Source: Xenophilus sp. L33 (GTDB lineage: Bacteria > Pseudomonadota > Gammaproteobacteria > Burkholderiales > Burkholderiaceae_C). Taken from it: a stretch of DNA of 64,000 bases. The DNA is taken from the NCBI RefSeq assembly GCF_009765735.1, contig NZ_LMUW01000054.1, positions 103,944 through 167,943 of the forward strand, in the 5' to 3' direction. The translations under genes were made by a program, and so were the position numbers. Positions 53,159 through 64,000 of the stretch are shown here, piece by piece (positions within the stretch are counted from its first letter, which is position 1; the number at the start of each line of letters is the position of its first letter). A model generated the notes under the pieces. The model had not been told where the DNA came from and ran no database searches. It was given only the letters and a program-made list of their open reading frames with translations.

Positions 53159-53479
53159 ATGGATCCCGTCTCGCACACAGTCATCAACCTGATCATCTTC
53201 GTGCTGGCCATCTACGTCGGCTACCACGTGGTCTGGACCGTCACGCCCGCGCTGCACACGCCGCTGATGGCGGTGACCAACGCGATCTCGGCGATCGTGA
53301 TCGTCGGGGCCATGCTGGCCGCGGCGCTGACCGAGACGGGCCTGGGCAAGACCATGGGCGTGCTGGCGGTGGCGCTGGCCGCGGTCAACGTCTTCGGCGG
53401 CTTCCTGGTCACCCGGCGCATGCTGGAGATGTTCAAGAAGAAGGACAAGAAGACCGCCGGCGGAGGGACCGCTCCATGA
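53159..53479 (+). CDS. pntAB: NAD(P) transhydrogenase subunit alpha, part 2 (membrane)
   Basis: The 106-residue protein has three membrane helices and corresponds to the membrane part of PntA. GYHVVWTVTPALHTPLMAVTNAISAIVIVGAM is the conserved core. It overlaps pntB by four bases and follows pntAA by 24 bases. Confidence 0.95.
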   Translation: MDPVSHTVINLIIFVLAIYVGYHVVWTVTPALHTPLMAVTNAISAIVIVGAMLAAALTETGLGKTMGVLAVALAAVNVFGGFLVTRRMLEMFKKKDKKTAGGGTAP

Positions 53480-54975
53480 GCATGAACGTCGTCACGCTGC
53501 TGTACCTCGTCGCCAGCGTCTGCTTCATCCAGGCCCTGAAGGGCCTGAGCCATCCGACCACCTCGATCCGCGGCAACGTCTTCGGCATGGTGGGCATGGC
53601 GATCGCGGTGCTCACCACGATCGCGCTGATCCACGGCCTCGCGCAATCGCTGCAGGTCAACTTCGCGATCGGCATCGGCTGGGTGCTGGCCGCGGTGGTG
53701 GTCGGCGGCGGCTACGGCGCCTACCGCGCCCGCACGGTCGAGATGACCGCGATGCCGGAGCTGGTCGCCTTCTTCCACAGCATGATCGGCCTGGCGGCCG
53801 TGTTCATCGCGGTGGCCGCGGTGGCCGAGCCCTGGGCCTTCGGCATCACGCCGCTGCCGGTGGCCGCCACCGGCACGGTGCCCACCGCCGACGGCGCGAT
53901 GATCGTCGACGGCTTCCTGCGCTACGCGATCCCGCCGGGCAACCGGCTGGAGCTGTTCCTGGGCGCGGCCATCGGCGCGATCACCTTCAGCGGCTCGGTC
54001 ATCGCCTTCGGCAAGCTCTCGGGCAAGTACAAGTTCCGCCTGTTCCAGGGTGCGCCGGTGCAGTTCAAGGGCCAGCACATGCTGAACCTGGTGCTGGGCC
54101 TGGTGACCATCGCGCTCGGCCTGCTGTTCGTGGCGACGGAAAGCTGGGGCGCCTTCTTCGCGATGCTGCTGCTGGCCTTCGTGATGGGCGTCCTGATCAT
54201 CATCCCGATCGGCGGCGCCGACATGCCGGTGGTGGTGTCGATGCTCAACAGCTATTCGGGCTGGGCCGCGGCGGGCATCGGCTTCTCGCTGAACAACGCG
54301 ATGCTGATCGTGGCCGGTTCGCTGGTCGGTTCTTCCGGCGCGATCCTGAGCTACATCATGTGCAAGGCGATGAACCGCTCGTTCTTCAACGTGATCCTGG
54401 GCGGCTTCGGCGGCGAGGCGGCCACGGCCGGCGGCGCGGCCAAGGAGCAGCGGCCGGTCAAGAGCGGCAGCGCCGACGACGCGGCCTTCGTGTTGTCCAA
54501 CGCCGAGACGGTGGTGATCGTGCCGGGCTACGGCCTGGCGGTGGCGCGCGCGCAGCACGCGGTCAAGGAACTGGCGGCCAAGCTCACCGAGCACGGCGTG
54601 ACCGTGAAGTACGCGATCCACCCGGTGGCCGGTCGCATGCCGGGCCACATGAACGTGCTGCTGGCCGAGGCCGAGGTGCCCTACGACCAGGTCTTCGAGA
54701 TGGAGGACATCAACGGCGAGTTCGGCCAGGCCGACGTGGCGATCATCCTGGGCGCCAACGACGTGGTGAACCCGGCCGCGCTGCAAAAGGGCACGCCCAT
54801 CTACGGCATGCCGATCCTGGAGGCCTACAAGGCCAAGACGGTGATCGTCAACAAGCGCTCGATGGCCGCCGGCTACGCCGGCCTGGACAACGAGCTGTTC
54901 TACATGGACAAGACCATGATGGTCTTCGGCGACGCCAAGAAGGTGGTCGAGGACATGGCCAAGGCGATCGAGTAG
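53476..54975 (+). CDS. pntB: NAD(P) transhydrogenase subunit beta
   Basis: The 499-residue subunit has about nine membrane helices and a C-terminal NADP(H)-binding domain. GYGLAVARAQHAVKELA, IHPVAGRMPGHMNVLLAEAEVPYD, LGANDVVNPAA and VNKRSMAAGYAGLDN are dIII signatures. With PntAA and PntAB it couples proton influx to reduction of NADP+ by NADH in the inner membrane. Confidence 0.97.
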   Translation: MSMNVVTLLYLVASVCFIQALKGLSHPTTSIRGNVFGMVGMAIAVLTTIALIHGLAQSLQVNFAIGIGWVLAAVVVGGGYGAYRARTVEMTAMPELVAFFHSMIGLAAVFIAVAAVAEPWAFGITPLPVAATGTVPTADGAMIVDGFLRYAIPPGNRLELFLGAAIGAITFSGSVIAFGKLSGKYKFRLFQGAPVQFKGQHMLNLVLGLVTIALGLLFVATESWGAFFAMLLLAFVMGVLIIIPIGGADMPVVVSMLNSYSGWAAAGIGFSLNNAMLIVAGSLVGSSGAILSYIMCKAMNRSFFNVILGGFGGEAATAGGAAKEQRPVKSGSADDAAFVLSNAETVVIVPGYGLAVARAQHAVKELAAKLTEHGVTVKYAIHPVAGRMPGHMNVLLAEAEVPYDQVFEMEDINGEFGQADVAIILGANDVVNPAALQKGTPIYGMPILEAYKAKTVIVNKRSMAAGYAGLDNELFYMDKTMMVFGDAKKVVEDMAKAIE

Positions 54976-55008
54976 GCGCCGGCCCATCCCGCTTCGAGGA
55001 GATTTTTC

Positions 55009-56703
55009 GTGACCGATCGCCCCTGGCTTGGCGCCTACCCCCAAGGCGTGCCCGCCGACATCGACGCTTCCCGCTACGCCTCGCTGGTCGCGCTGATGGA
55101 AGAGAGCTTCTCGAAGTACGGCGACCGCGTCGCCTACAGCTTCATGGGCAAGGACATGCGCTACGCCGAGGTCGACCGCGAGAGCCGCGCCTTCGCCTCC
55201 TACCTGCAGGGCCTCGGCCTGGTCAAGGGCGACCGAGTCGCGGTGATGATGCCGAATTGCCTGCAATACCCGGTCGCCGTGGCCGGCGTGCTGCGCGCCG
55301 GGATGATCGTCGTCAACGTCAACCCGCTCTACACGCCGCGCGAACTGGAGCACCAGCTCAAGGATTCGGGTGCCAAGGCGATCGTGGTGATCGAGAACTT
55401 CGGCGCCACCCTGCAGCACTGCATCGCGGCCACGCCGGTCAGGCACGTGGTGCTGGCCGCGCTGGGCGACCGCCTCGGCGCGCTCAAGGGCGCGCTGGTC
55501 AACTACGTGGTGCGCAAGGTCAAGAAGATGGTGCCGGCCTACAGCCTGCCGGGCGCGGTGCGCTTCAACGACGCGCTGAAGAAGGGCGCCGCCCGCGGCT
55601 TCGCGCCGCAGGCCATCGGCCCGGACGACGTCGCGCTGCTGCAATACACCGGCGGCACCACCGGCGTCTCCAAGGGCGCCGTGCTGCTGAACCGCAACGT
55701 GATCGCCAACGTGCTGCAGTCGGAGGCCTGGAACGAGCCGGTGATGCAGCAGGTGCCGGCCCACGAGCAGCCGACCGGCGTGTGCGCGCTGCCGCTCTAT
55801 CACATCTTCGCGTTCACGGTCGGCATGATGCTGAGCATGCGCACCGGCAGCAAGCTGGTGCTCATCGCCAATCCGCGCGACCTTGCGGGGGTGCTGAAGG
55901 AGCTGTCCAAGCACACGATCCACAGCTTCCCGGCGGTCAACACGCTCTTCAACGGCCTGGCCCACCACCCGGACTTCAAGACGGTCGACTGGAGCCACCT
56001 GAAGATCTCGGTCGGCGGCGGCACCGCGGTGCAGGCCGCGGTGGCCAAGCTCTGGCTCGAGAAGACCGGCTGCCCGATCTGCGAAGGCTACGGCCTGTCG
56101 GAGACCTCGCCCTCGGCGAGCTGCAACCCGACCACCAACAAGGCCTACACCGGCACCATCGGCGTGCCGCTGCCCAGCACCTGGATGAAGCTGATCGACG
56201 AGCACGACCAGGAAGTGGCGCCCGGCGAGCGCGGCGAGATCGCGATCAAGGGCCCGCAGGTGATGGCCGGCTACTGGCAGCGCCCTGACGAGACCGCCAA
56301 GTCGATGACCGCCGACGGCTACTTCAAGACCGGCGACATCGGCACGGTCGACGCCGAGGGCTACTTCAAGATCGTCGACCGCAAGAAGGACATGATCCTG
56401 GTGTCGGGCTTCAACGTCTATCCGAACGAGGTGGAAGACGTGGTGGCGCTGATCCCGGGTGTGCTGGAATGCGCCGCGGTCGGCGTTCCCGACGAGAAGA
56501 CCGGCGAGGCGGTCAAGCTGATCATCGTGCGCAAGAACCCGGAACTCACCGAGGCCCAGGTCCGCGCCTTCTGCCGCGAGAACCTGACCGGCTACAAGCA
56601 GCCGCGGGTGATCGAGTTCCGCACCGAGCTGCCCAAGACGCCGGTCGGCAAGATCCTGCGGCGCGAACTGCGCGACGCACAGCCGGCGCCTGCACCGGCC
56701 TAA
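55009..56703 (+). CDS. fadD: Long-chain acyl-CoA ligase
   Basis: The 564-residue AMP-forming ligase has the P-loop YTGGTTGVSKGAVLLNRN near residue 215, CEGYGLSETSP, GYFKTGDIG and the catalytic-lysine region PKTPVGKILRREL at the end. Length and motif order match FadD. The GTG start follows GAGGAG. It starts 33 bases after pntB; the following dpp operon begins 50 bases downstream. Confidence 0.94.
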   Translation: MTDRPWLGAYPQGVPADIDASRYASLVALMEESFSKYGDRVAYSFMGKDMRYAEVDRESRAFASYLQGLGLVKGDRVAVMMPNCLQYPVAVAGVLRAGMIVVNVNPLYTPRELEHQLKDSGAKAIVVIENFGATLQHCIAATPVRHVVLAALGDRLGALKGALVNYVVRKVKKMVPAYSLPGAVRFNDALKKGAARGFAPQAIGPDDVALLQYTGGTTGVSKGAVLLNRNVIANVLQSEAWNEPVMQQVPAHEQPTGVCALPLYHIFAFTVGMMLSMRTGSKLVLIANPRDLAGVLKELSKHTIHSFPAVNTLFNGLAHHPDFKTVDWSHLKISVGGGTAVQAAVAKLWLEKTGCPICEGYGLSETSPSASCNPTTNKAYTGTIGVPLPSTWMKLIDEHDQEVAPGERGEIAIKGPQVMAGYWQRPDETAKSMTADGYFKTGDIGTVDAEGYFKIVDRKKDMILVSGFNVYPNEVEDVVALIPGVLECAAVGVPDEKTGEAVKLIIVRKNPELTEAQVRAFCRENLTGYKQPRVIEFRTELPKTPVGKILRRELRDAQPAPAPA

Positions 56704-56753
56704 GGGTTTGGCCGGGGCCGCCTCCGGCACCGCTCTTGCATCCTTCGGGGCGA

Positions 56754-57760
<1,007 letters not shown>

Positions 57761-57764
<4 letters not shown>

Positions 57765-58660
57765 GCAGCAGCACCGTGCCCACCGACACCGTGCAGGCGC
57801 CGCCCGGCCCCTGGCGCGAATTCTGGCAAGCCTTCGCGGTCAACCGCGGCGCGCTGGCCGGGCTGGCGGTGATCGTGCTGCTGCTCGGCGTGGCGCTGCT
57901 GGCGCCGGTCATCGCGCCCTACGCGCCCGACCTGACCGACCCCAGCGCCTTCCTGCGGCCGCCGGCCTGGCAGCAGGGCGGCACGCCGGCGCACTGGCTC
58001 GGCACCGATGCGATCGGCCGCGACATGCTGTCGCGCCTGATGTACGGCGCCCGGCTGTCGCTGTCGATCGGCGTCGCGGTGGTGGCGATCTCGGCGGCCA
58101 CCGGCATCGTGCTGGGGCTGGTCGCCGGCTTCTTCCGCGGCCTGCTCGACATCGCGATCATGCGGCTAATGGACATCCTCCTGACCCTGCCCAGCCTGCT
58201 GCTGGCGATCGTGATCGTCGCGATCCTCGGCCCGGGCCTGGTCAACGCCATGCTGGCGGTCGCGGTGGTGGTGCTGCCGCACTACGTGCGGATCACGCGC
58301 GCAGCGGTCATCTCGGAGGCGGCGCGCGACTACGTGACGGCCGCGCGCATCAGCGGTGCCGGCACCTGGCGGCTGATGTTCCGCGAGGTGCTGCCGAACT
58401 GCGCCGCGCCGCTGATCGTGCAGGCCTCGCTCGGCGTGTCTTCCGCGATCCTCGACGCGGCGGCGCTCGGCTTCCTCGGCCTGGGCGCGCAGCCGCCGTC
58501 GCCCGAGTGGGGCACGATGCTGGCCGACGCGCGCGAATTCGTGCTGCGCGCCTGGTGGGTCGTGACCTTCCCGGGCCTGGCGATCCTGGCCGCGGTGCTG
58601 GCCTTCAACCTGCTGGGCGACGGCCTGCGCGATGCGCTCGACCCCAAGCTCAAGCGCTAG
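57761..58660 (+). CDS. dppC: ABC permease, DppC type
   Basis: The 299-residue permease has [42 protein letters not shown], and the EAA loop [33 protein letters not shown]. It pairs with DppB to form the membrane channel. It ends seven bases before dppD. Confidence 0.95.
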
Positions 58661-58667
58661 CGCCACC

Positions 58668-59681
58668 ATGACCACGATCCTGGACATCGCCGACCTCCAC
58701 GTCGACTTTCCTTCGCAGGGCGGCACGCTGCATGCGGTCGACGGCGTCAGCCTGAAGCTGGAGGAGGGCGAGGTGCTCGGCATCGTCGGCGAATCCGGCT
58801 CCGGCAAGAGCGTGACCATGATGGCGCTCATGGGCCTGATCGCCTGGCCCGGCCTGGTGCGGGCGCGCCACATGCGCTTTGCCGGAAAGGACCTGCTGGG
58901 CATCTCCGAGCGCGAGCGCCGGGGCCTCGTCGGCAAGGACGTGGCGATGATCTTCCAGGAGCCGACCACCAGCCTCAACCCCTGCTTCACCGTGGGCTGG
59001 CAGCTGATGGAAACGCTGCGGCTGCACCTCGGCCTCGACAAGCGCGCGGCCCAGCGGCGGGCGATCGAGCTGCTGGAGCAGGTCGGCATCCCGGCGGCTT
59101 CGTCGCGGCTAGCGAGCTACCCGCACCAGCTGTCGGGCGGCATGAACCAGCGCGTGATGATCGCCATGGCGATCGCCTGCAACCCGCGCCTCCTGATCGC
59201 CGACGAGCCGACCACCGCGCTCGACGTGACGATCCAGGCCCAGATCCTCGAGCTGCTGCGCAGCCTGCAGCGCGAGCGCGGCATGGCGCTGGTGCTGATC
59301 ACCCACAACATGGGCGTGGTCGCCGAGATGGCGCAGCGGGTGGCTGTCATGTATGCCGGCCAGGTGATGGAGGAGCGCGGCGTGGCCGAGCTCTTCGCCG
59401 CCCCGCAGCATCCCTACACGGCCGCACTGATGGCCGCGCTGCCCGAGCGCAGCGCCGGCGGCGGCCGGCTGGCGACCATCGCCGGCATGGTGCCGGGCGT
59501 GCACGACCGGCCCGCTGGCTGCCTGTTCGCGCCGCGCTGTGCCTACGCCACCGCGCATTCGCGCGCGGTGCGGCCCGAGCTGCGCGAGTGGCAGGGCGGC
59601 CAGGTGCGCTGCCACTACGCGCTCGGCGATCCGCTGCGCGACGCGGAGATGGCGCGTGACGGTGCGGAGGTCGTGCGATGA
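58668..59681 (+). CDS. dppD: ABC transporter ATPase, DppD type
   Basis: The 337-residue ATPase has Walker [18 protein letters not shown]-loop [10 protein letters not shown], signature [18 protein letters not shown], Walker [14 protein letters not shown] and the C-terminal oligopeptide/dipeptide extension with cysteines ([10 protein letters not shown]). It overlaps dppF by four bases. Confidence 0.95.
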   Translation: MTTILDIADLHVDFPSQGGTLHAVDGVSLKLEEGEVLGIVGESGSGKSVTMMALMGLIAWPGLVRARHMRFAGKDLLGISERERRGLVGKDVAMIFQEPTTSLNPCFTVGWQLMETLRLHLGLDKRAAQRRAIELLEQVGIPAASSRLASYPHQLSGGMNQRVMIAMAIACNPRLLIADEPTTALDVTIQAQILELLRSLQRERGMALVLITHNMGVVAEMAQRVAVMYAGQVMEERGVAELFAAPQHPYTAALMAALPERSAGGGRLATIAGMVPGVHDRPAGCLFAPRCAYATAHSRAVRPELREWQGGQVRCHYALGDPLRDAEMARDGAEVVR

Positions 59682-60661
59682 GCGCGGCGACGGTCGAAGC
59701 CGTCGTCGAGGCGCGCGACCTGGAGCGCACCTACACGGTCCACCGCGGCCTGTTCCGCGCGCCGGCGCAGCTGCGCGCGGTCGGCAACATCTCCTTCCGG
59801 ATCGCGCCGGGCCGCACGCTGGCGGTGGTCGGCGAATCCGGCTGCGGCAAGTCGACCCTGGCGCGGATGGTGGCGCTGATCGAGAAGCCCAGCGCGGGCA
59901 CCTTGAGCCTCGGCGGCGAGGACGCGGTCCATCCCGCGGCCGGCCGCCGGCGGGCGCTGCGGCAGGCGGTGCAGCTGGTGTTCCAGAATCCCTACGGCTC
60001 GCTCAATCCGCGCAAGAAGATCGCGACCGTGCTCGAGGATCCGCTCCTGATCAACACGGCGCTGGGCAAGTCCGAGCGCGCGGCCCGCTCGCGCGACATG
60101 CTGGCGCGAGTGGGCCTGCGGCCCGAGCATGCGCAGCGCTATCCGCACATGTTCTCCGGCGGCCAGCGCCAGCGCATCGCGATCGCCCGCGCGCTGATGC
60201 TCGAGCCGCGCCTGCTGGTGGCCGACGAGCCGGTCTCGGCGCTCGACGTCTCGATCCAGGCGCAGGTGCTGAACCTGCTGGCCGACCTGCAGGCCGAGCT
60301 CGGCCTGGCCTACCTCTTCATCTCGCACGACCTCGGCGTGGTGCGGCACATCGCGCACGAGGTGCTGGTGATGTACCTCGGGCACGCGGTCGAGCAAGGG
60401 CCGAAGGCGCGCATCTTCGCGCGGCCGCTGCATCCCTACACGCGGGCGCTGCTGGCGTCGACACCGGGCCTCGCGACCGAGCGCATCGTGCTCAAGGGCG
60501 AGCTGCCCTCGCCGCTGGCGCCGCCGCCGGGCTGCGTCTTCAACACCCGCTGCATGCACGCCACCGAGCGCTGCTTCAGCGAACGGCCGCTGCCGCGGCT
60601 GCTCGACGAACGCCAGGTGGCCTGCCACCATGCGGAGAAGTTCCTGTTGCCATCACCCTGA
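59678..60661 (+). CDS. dppF: ABC transporter ATPase, DppF type
   Basis: The 327-residue ATPase has [34 protein letters not shown], the signature [40 protein letters not shown] and a C-terminal [15 protein letters not shown] tail. It pairs with DppD. Confidence 0.95.
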   Translation: MSAATVEAVVEARDLERTYTVHRGLFRAPAQLRAVGNISFRIAPGRTLAVVGESGCGKSTLARMVALIEKPSAGTLSLGGEDAVHPAAGRRRALRQAVQLVFQNPYGSLNPRKKIATVLEDPLLINTALGKSERAARSRDMLARVGLRPEHAQRYPHMFSGGQRQRIAIARALMLEPRLLVADEPVSALDVSIQAQVLNLLADLQAELGLAYLFISHDLGVVRHIAHEVLVMYLGHAVEQGPKARIFARPLHPYTRALLASTPGLATERIVLKGELPSPLAPPPGCVFNTRCMHATERCFSERPLPRLLDERQVACHHAEKFLLPSP

Positions 60662-60675
60662 AGGAGTCCGACGAC

Positions 60676-62298
60676 ATGCCATCCACCACACGTTCCTCGC
60701 GTCGCCTGCGCATCGCGGCCCTGCTGGCACCCGCCGCGCTGGCGCTCGCCTGCGGCGCGGCCGCGGCCAAGACGCTGGTCTTCTGTTCCGAAGGCAGCCC
60801 CGAGAATTTCTATCCGGCGATCAACACCACCGGCACTTCCTTCGACGCCACCGCGCAGGTCTACGACACGCTGGTGCGCTTCGAGCGGGGCGGCACCAAG
60901 GTGCTGCCGGCGCTGGCCGAGAGCTGGACCATCTCGCCCGACGGCACCGAATACACCTTCAAGCTGCGTCAAGGCGTGAAGTGGCACACCAGCTCCAAGA
61001 CCTTCAAGCCGACCCGCGACTTCAACGCCGACGACGTCATCTTCATGATGAACCGCCAGTGGAAGGAGGACGACCCCTACTTCAAGGTGACGAGCAACAA
61101 CCACTCCTACTTCAACGACATGGGCATGCCCAAGCTGCTGAAGTCGATCGAGCGGGTGGACGACTACACCGTGAAGTTCGTGCTGAACCAGCCCGAGGCG
61201 CCCTTCCTGGCCAACCTCGCGATGCCCTACGCCGGCGTGCAGTCCAAGGAATATGCCGACGCGATGCTCAAGGCCGGCACGCCCGAGAAGATCGACCAGG
61301 ACCCGGTCGGCACCGGCCCCTTCTACCTGGTGCAGTACCAGAAGGACGCCATCGTCCGCTTCAAGGCCTTCCCGCAATACTGGGCCGGCAAGGCCAAGAT
61401 CGACGACCTGATCTTCGCCATCACGCCCGATGCCTCGGTGCGCTGGGCCAAGCTGCAGAAGAACGAATGCCAGGTCATGCCCTATCCGAACCCGGCCGAC
61501 CTCGACGCGATCCGCAAGGACCCGAACGTGCAGGTGCTCGAGCAGCCCGGCCTGAATATCGGCTACCTGGCCTACAACACGCAGAAGAAGCCCTTCGACG
61601 ACGTCCGCGTGCGGCGCGCGGTGAACATGGCGATCAACAAGAAGGCGATCATCGACGGCGTCTACCTGAGCACCGGCGTGGCCGCCAAGAACCCGATCCC
61701 GCCGACGCTCTGGTCGTACAACGACGCGGTCAAGGACGACCCGTACGACCCCGAGGCCGCCAAGAAGCTGCTGGCGCAGGCCGGCTATCCCGACGGCTTC
61801 AGCACCGACCTCTGGGCCATGCCCGTGCAGCGGCCCTACAACCCGAACGCCAAGCGGGTGGCCGAGCTGATGCAGGCCGACCTGGCCAAGGTCGGCGTCA
61901 AGGCCGAGATCAAGACCTTCGAATGGGGCGAGTACAGGAAGCGCATGCAGGCCGGCGAACACCAGATGGGCATGCTCGGCTGGACCGGCGACAACGGCGA
62001 CCCCGACAACTTCCTCGACACGCTGCTCGGCTGCGCCTCGGCCCAGTCGAACGGCAGCAACGTCGCCAAGTTCTGCTACCAGCCCTACGACGACCTGGTG
62101 CTCAAGGCCAAGCGGGTGACCGACCAGGCGCAGCGCGAGCAGCTCTACAAGCAGGCGCAGGTGATCTTCAAGGAACAGGCGCCGTGGTTCACCATCGCCC
62201 ATGCGGTGCAGCTGAAGCCGGTGCGCAAGGAGGTGGTCGACTTCAAGCTCAGCCCCTTCGGCCGCCACGAGTTCTACGGCGTGGACATGAAGGAGTGA
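60676..62298 (+). CDS. dppA: Periplasmic peptide/nickel-binding protein, DppA type
   Basis: The 540-residue SBP_bac_5 protein has a signal peptide (IAALLAPAALALACGAAAA) and the family start KTLVFCSEGSPENFYPAINTTGTSFDA. VGTGPFYLVQYQKD and VRRAVNMAINKKAIIDGVY are standard landmarks. The receptor is last in the dppBCDFA order. It follows AAGGAG. The cysteine/aromatic composition near the start resembles dipeptide/heme-binding DppA. Confidence 0.95.
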   Translation: MPSTTRSSRRLRIAALLAPAALALACGAAAAKTLVFCSEGSPENFYPAINTTGTSFDATAQVYDTLVRFERGGTKVLPALAESWTISPDGTEYTFKLRQGVKWHTSSKTFKPTRDFNADDVIFMMNRQWKEDDPYFKVTSNNHSYFNDMGMPKLLKSIERVDDYTVKFVLNQPEAPFLANLAMPYAGVQSKEYADAMLKAGTPEKIDQDPVGTGPFYLVQYQKDAIVRFKAFPQYWAGKAKIDDLIFAITPDASVRWAKLQKNECQVMPYPNPADLDAIRKDPNVQVLEQPGLNIGYLAYNTQKKPFDDVRVRRAVNMAINKKAIIDGVYLSTGVAAKNPIPPTLWSYNDAVKDDPYDPEAAKKLLAQAGYPDGFSTDLWAMPVQRPYNPNAKRVAELMQADLAKVGVKAEIKTFEWGEYRKRMQAGEHQMGMLGWTGDNGDPDNFLDTLLGCASAQSNGSNVAKFCYQPYDDLVLKAKRVTDQAQREQLYKQAQVIFKEQAPWFTIAHAVQLKPVRKEVVDFKLSPFGRHEFYGVDMKE

Positions 62299-62305
62299 CG
62301 CGCGC

Positions 62306-63094
62306 GTGGCGAGCCTGAACGAACCCGGATCCGAACCCACGCCGGTCATCGCGATCGTCGCGGCGATGCACGAGGAGTTGAGCGCGGTGCTGGCGCAGAT
62401 GCCCGACGAGCGCCGGACCCGCATCGCCGGGCGCGACTTCTGGGTTGGCCACCTGCAGGGCCAGCCGGTGGTCGCGGTGCTGTCGCGCATCGGCAAGGTG
62501 GCCGCGGCGATCACCGCCACGGTGCTGCTGGAGCGCTTCGGCGTGCGGGCGATCGTCTTCACCGGCGTGGCCGGCGGCCTGGCCCCGGGCGTGAAGGTCG
62601 GCGACATGGTGGTCGCGACCCGGCTGCTGCAGCACGACCTGGACGCCTCGCCGATCTTCCCCAAGTACGAGGTGCCGTTGTCCGGCCATGCCCGCTTCGC
62701 GACCGACACCGCGATCAGCGATGCGCTGGCCGCGGCGAGCGTCGAGCTGCTGCGCGATCCGGCCGCCTTGCTCGGGCACCAGGTGGTGGAAGACTTCAAC
62801 CTGCGGGCGCCGCGGCTGCACCGCGGGCTGATCGTCAGCGGCGACCGCTTCGTCTCGACCGCCGCCGAGAGCGATGCGCTGCGCCGCGCGCTGCCCGACG
62901 CGCTGGCGGTCGAGATGGAAGGCGCCGCGGTGGCGCAGGTGTGCCACGACTACGGCGTGCCCTTCGCCGCGGTACGCACCATCTCCGACCGCGCCGACGA
63001 CGACGCGCATCGCGACTTCACCCGCTTCGTCTCGGTGGTGGCCAGCCGCTACAGCGTGGCGCTGGTGGAGCGCTGGCTGGCGACGCTGCCTTGA
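62306..63094 (+). CDS. mtnN: MTA/SAH nucleosidase-like protein
   Basis: The 262-residue GTG-started protein belongs to the purine/uridine phosphorylase fold: IAIVAAMHEELSAVLAQM, VVFTGVAGGLAPGVKVGDMVV region (FTGVAGGLAPGVKVGDMVVA), SGDRFVSTAAES, and VEMEGAAVAQVCHDYGVPFAAVRTISDRAD. The Glu in VEMEGAA and the late Asp are the catalytic pair. It removes adenine from methylthioadenosine or S-adenosylhomocysteine. It is longer than E. coli Pfs (232). Confidence 0.92.
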   Translation: MASLNEPGSEPTPVIAIVAAMHEELSAVLAQMPDERRTRIAGRDFWVGHLQGQPVVAVLSRIGKVAAAITATVLLERFGVRAIVFTGVAGGLAPGVKVGDMVVATRLLQHDLDASPIFPKYEVPLSGHARFATDTAISDALAAASVELLRDPAALLGHQVVEDFNLRAPRLHRGLIVSGDRFVSTAAESDALRRALPDALAVEMEGAAVAQVCHDYGVPFAAVRTISDRADDDAHRDFTRFVSVVASRYSVALVERWLATLP

Positions 63095-63103
63095 GGATCG
63101 CCG

Positions 63104-64000
63104 TTACTTCAACCAGCCGCGGCTGCGGAAGTAGAGCATCGGCACGAGCGCGCTGGCGATCATCAGCACCAGCGCGAACACATAGCCGTATTCCCATTCC
63201 AGCTCCGGCATCAGCTTGAAGTTCATGCCGTAGACGCTGGCGATCAAGGTCGGCGGCAGCAGCGCGACGCTGGCCACCGAGAAGATCTTGATGGTCTTGT
63301 TCTGGTTGATGTTGATGAAGCCGACGGTCGCGGCCATCAGGAAGTTGATCTTCTCGAACAGGAAGGCGGTGTGGTTGTCGAGCGACTCGATGTCGCGCAG
63401 GATCTGCCGCGCCTCCTCGAACTGGTCGGCGCTCAGCATCCGGCTGCGCAGCATGAAGCTGACCGCGCGCCGCGTGTCCATCACGTTGCGGCGGATGCGG
63501 CTGTTCAAGTCTTCCTGGCGCGCGATCAGGCCCAGCACCTCGGCCGCCAGCTCGTCGCTGACGTTGCCCGGCAGCACCTTGCTGCCGGCCACTTCCAGCT
63601 CGTCGTAGATGTTCTCCAGCGTGTCGGCCGAATATTCGGCGTCGGCGTCGAACAGCTTCAGCAGCACTTCCTTGGCGTCCTCGATCAGCCCCGGCGCGCG
63701 CCGGGCCCGCATGCGCACCAGCCGGAACACCGGGATGTCCTCGTCATGGATCGAGAACAGCACGCCGCGGCTGCGCAACTCGTCGTTGTGCTGGTTGAGG
63801 ATGAAGGCGACCCGCACCGAGCGCGGGTCCTCGTCGTCGTCGATCAGGAAGTCGCTGCGGATGTGCAGTTCGCCGTTGTCTTCCTCGTAGAAGCGGGCCG
63901 ACTCCTCGATGTCCTCGTCCATCGCGTCCTCGGGGATCGAGAGGCCGTAATACTGCTTGATCCAGCGCTTCTCCTCGACCGTCGGCGACTCCAGGTCGAC
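63104..64000 (-). CDS. corA: CorA-type magnesium/cobalt transporter, partial
   Basis: The frame runs off the right edge; 298 residues are visible. The C-terminal two-helix membrane region carries the YGMNF motif (GMN) and ends LYFRSRGWLK. The upstream part is the cytoplasmic helical funnel, including EEKRWIKQYYGLSIPEDAMDEDIEESARFY. The start lies outside the window. Confidence 0.95.
   Translation of the reverse strand, partial: VDLESPTVEEKRWIKQYYGLSIPEDAMDEDIEESARFYEEDNGELHIRSDFLIDDDEDPRSVRVAFILNQHNDELRSRGVLFSIHDEDIPVFRLVRMRARRAPGLIEDAKEVLLKLFDADAEYSADTLENIYDELEVAGSKVLPGNVSDELAAEVLGLIARQEDLNSRIRRNVMDTRRAVSFMLRSRMLSADQFEEARQILRDIESLDNHTAFLFEKINFLMAATVGFININQNKTIKIFSVASVALLPPTLIASVYGMNFKLMPELEWEYGYVFALVLMIASALVPMLYFRSRGWLK

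Overview
This window looks like chromosome of a high-GC betaproteobacterium in Burkholderiales, most likely Comamonadaceae or a close relative. The evidence is the very GC-rich coding sequence, two Bug/TctC-type solute receptors, many aromatic-acid genes, TACAAT-like -10 boxes lying almost on the start codon, and the mix of housekeeping genes (tsaB-rimI-udg, pyrF, uvrA, ssb, mnmA, pntAA-pntAB-pntB). I could not run a search, so genus is left open. No rRNA, tRNA, CRISPR array or insertion sequence was recognised, and no gap between genes exceeds about 300 bases.

Layout. 1-2410: end of tsaB, rimI and a degenerate uracil-DNA-glycosylase-like gene with overlapping starts, then pyrF. 2596-5948: an exported DUF1800/DUF1501 pair. 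5932-12361: a divergent IclR regulator and an operon (MBL-fold protein, mhaA/mhaB-like 3-hydroxyphenylacetate hydroxylase, hmgA, fahA) that would take 3-hydroxyphenylacetate through homogentisate toward fumarate and acetoacetate; the isomerase step is not in the window. Two adjacent perfect inverted repeats lie in the shared promoter. 12402-13651: an unknown gene plus a PIN-domain gene with overlapping start and stop, a candidate toxin-antitoxin-like pair. 14259-19819: gentisate dioxygenase, Bug receptor, FAD oxidoreductase, TesB and an Old Yellow Enzyme. 26959-19837 (minus): MFS carrier, NTF2-like protein, amine/amino-acid oxidase, amidohydrolase, CobW GTPase, EamA exporter and an orphan ATP-synthase c subunit, divergent from a MocR regulator.

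28660-32046 is the most interesting part, an island with visibly lower GC. On the minus strand it encodes Hcp, a peptidoglycan-amidase effector without a signal peptide, and an exported probable immunity protein. Next to this lies a second, diverged module in which the amidase is truncated and carries an amber codon, while the second immunity gene is intact with a strong ribosome binding site. A 122-base copy of the 3' end of the neighbouring GFA-family gene sits exactly at the junction. This looks like an effector-replacement scar that left an orphan immunity gene.

32047-64000 is mostly conserved backbone: uvrA, a ClC channel and ssb; an AraC-linked operon (Bug receptor, flavin monooxygenase, VOC protein, alpha/beta hydrolase, chorismate mutase); a TetR/SDR pair with a palindromic operator; uppP; a run of small envelope proteins beside a phospholipase-D-like lipoprotein; an LLM oxidoreductase; mnmA; a NUDIX enzyme; a two-component pair whose kinase lacks recognisable ATP-binding boxes; the three-gene transhydrogenase; a long-chain acyl-CoA ligase; a dppBCDFA-type peptide/nickel transporter; an MTA/SAH nucleosidase; and a CorA gene that runs off the right edge.
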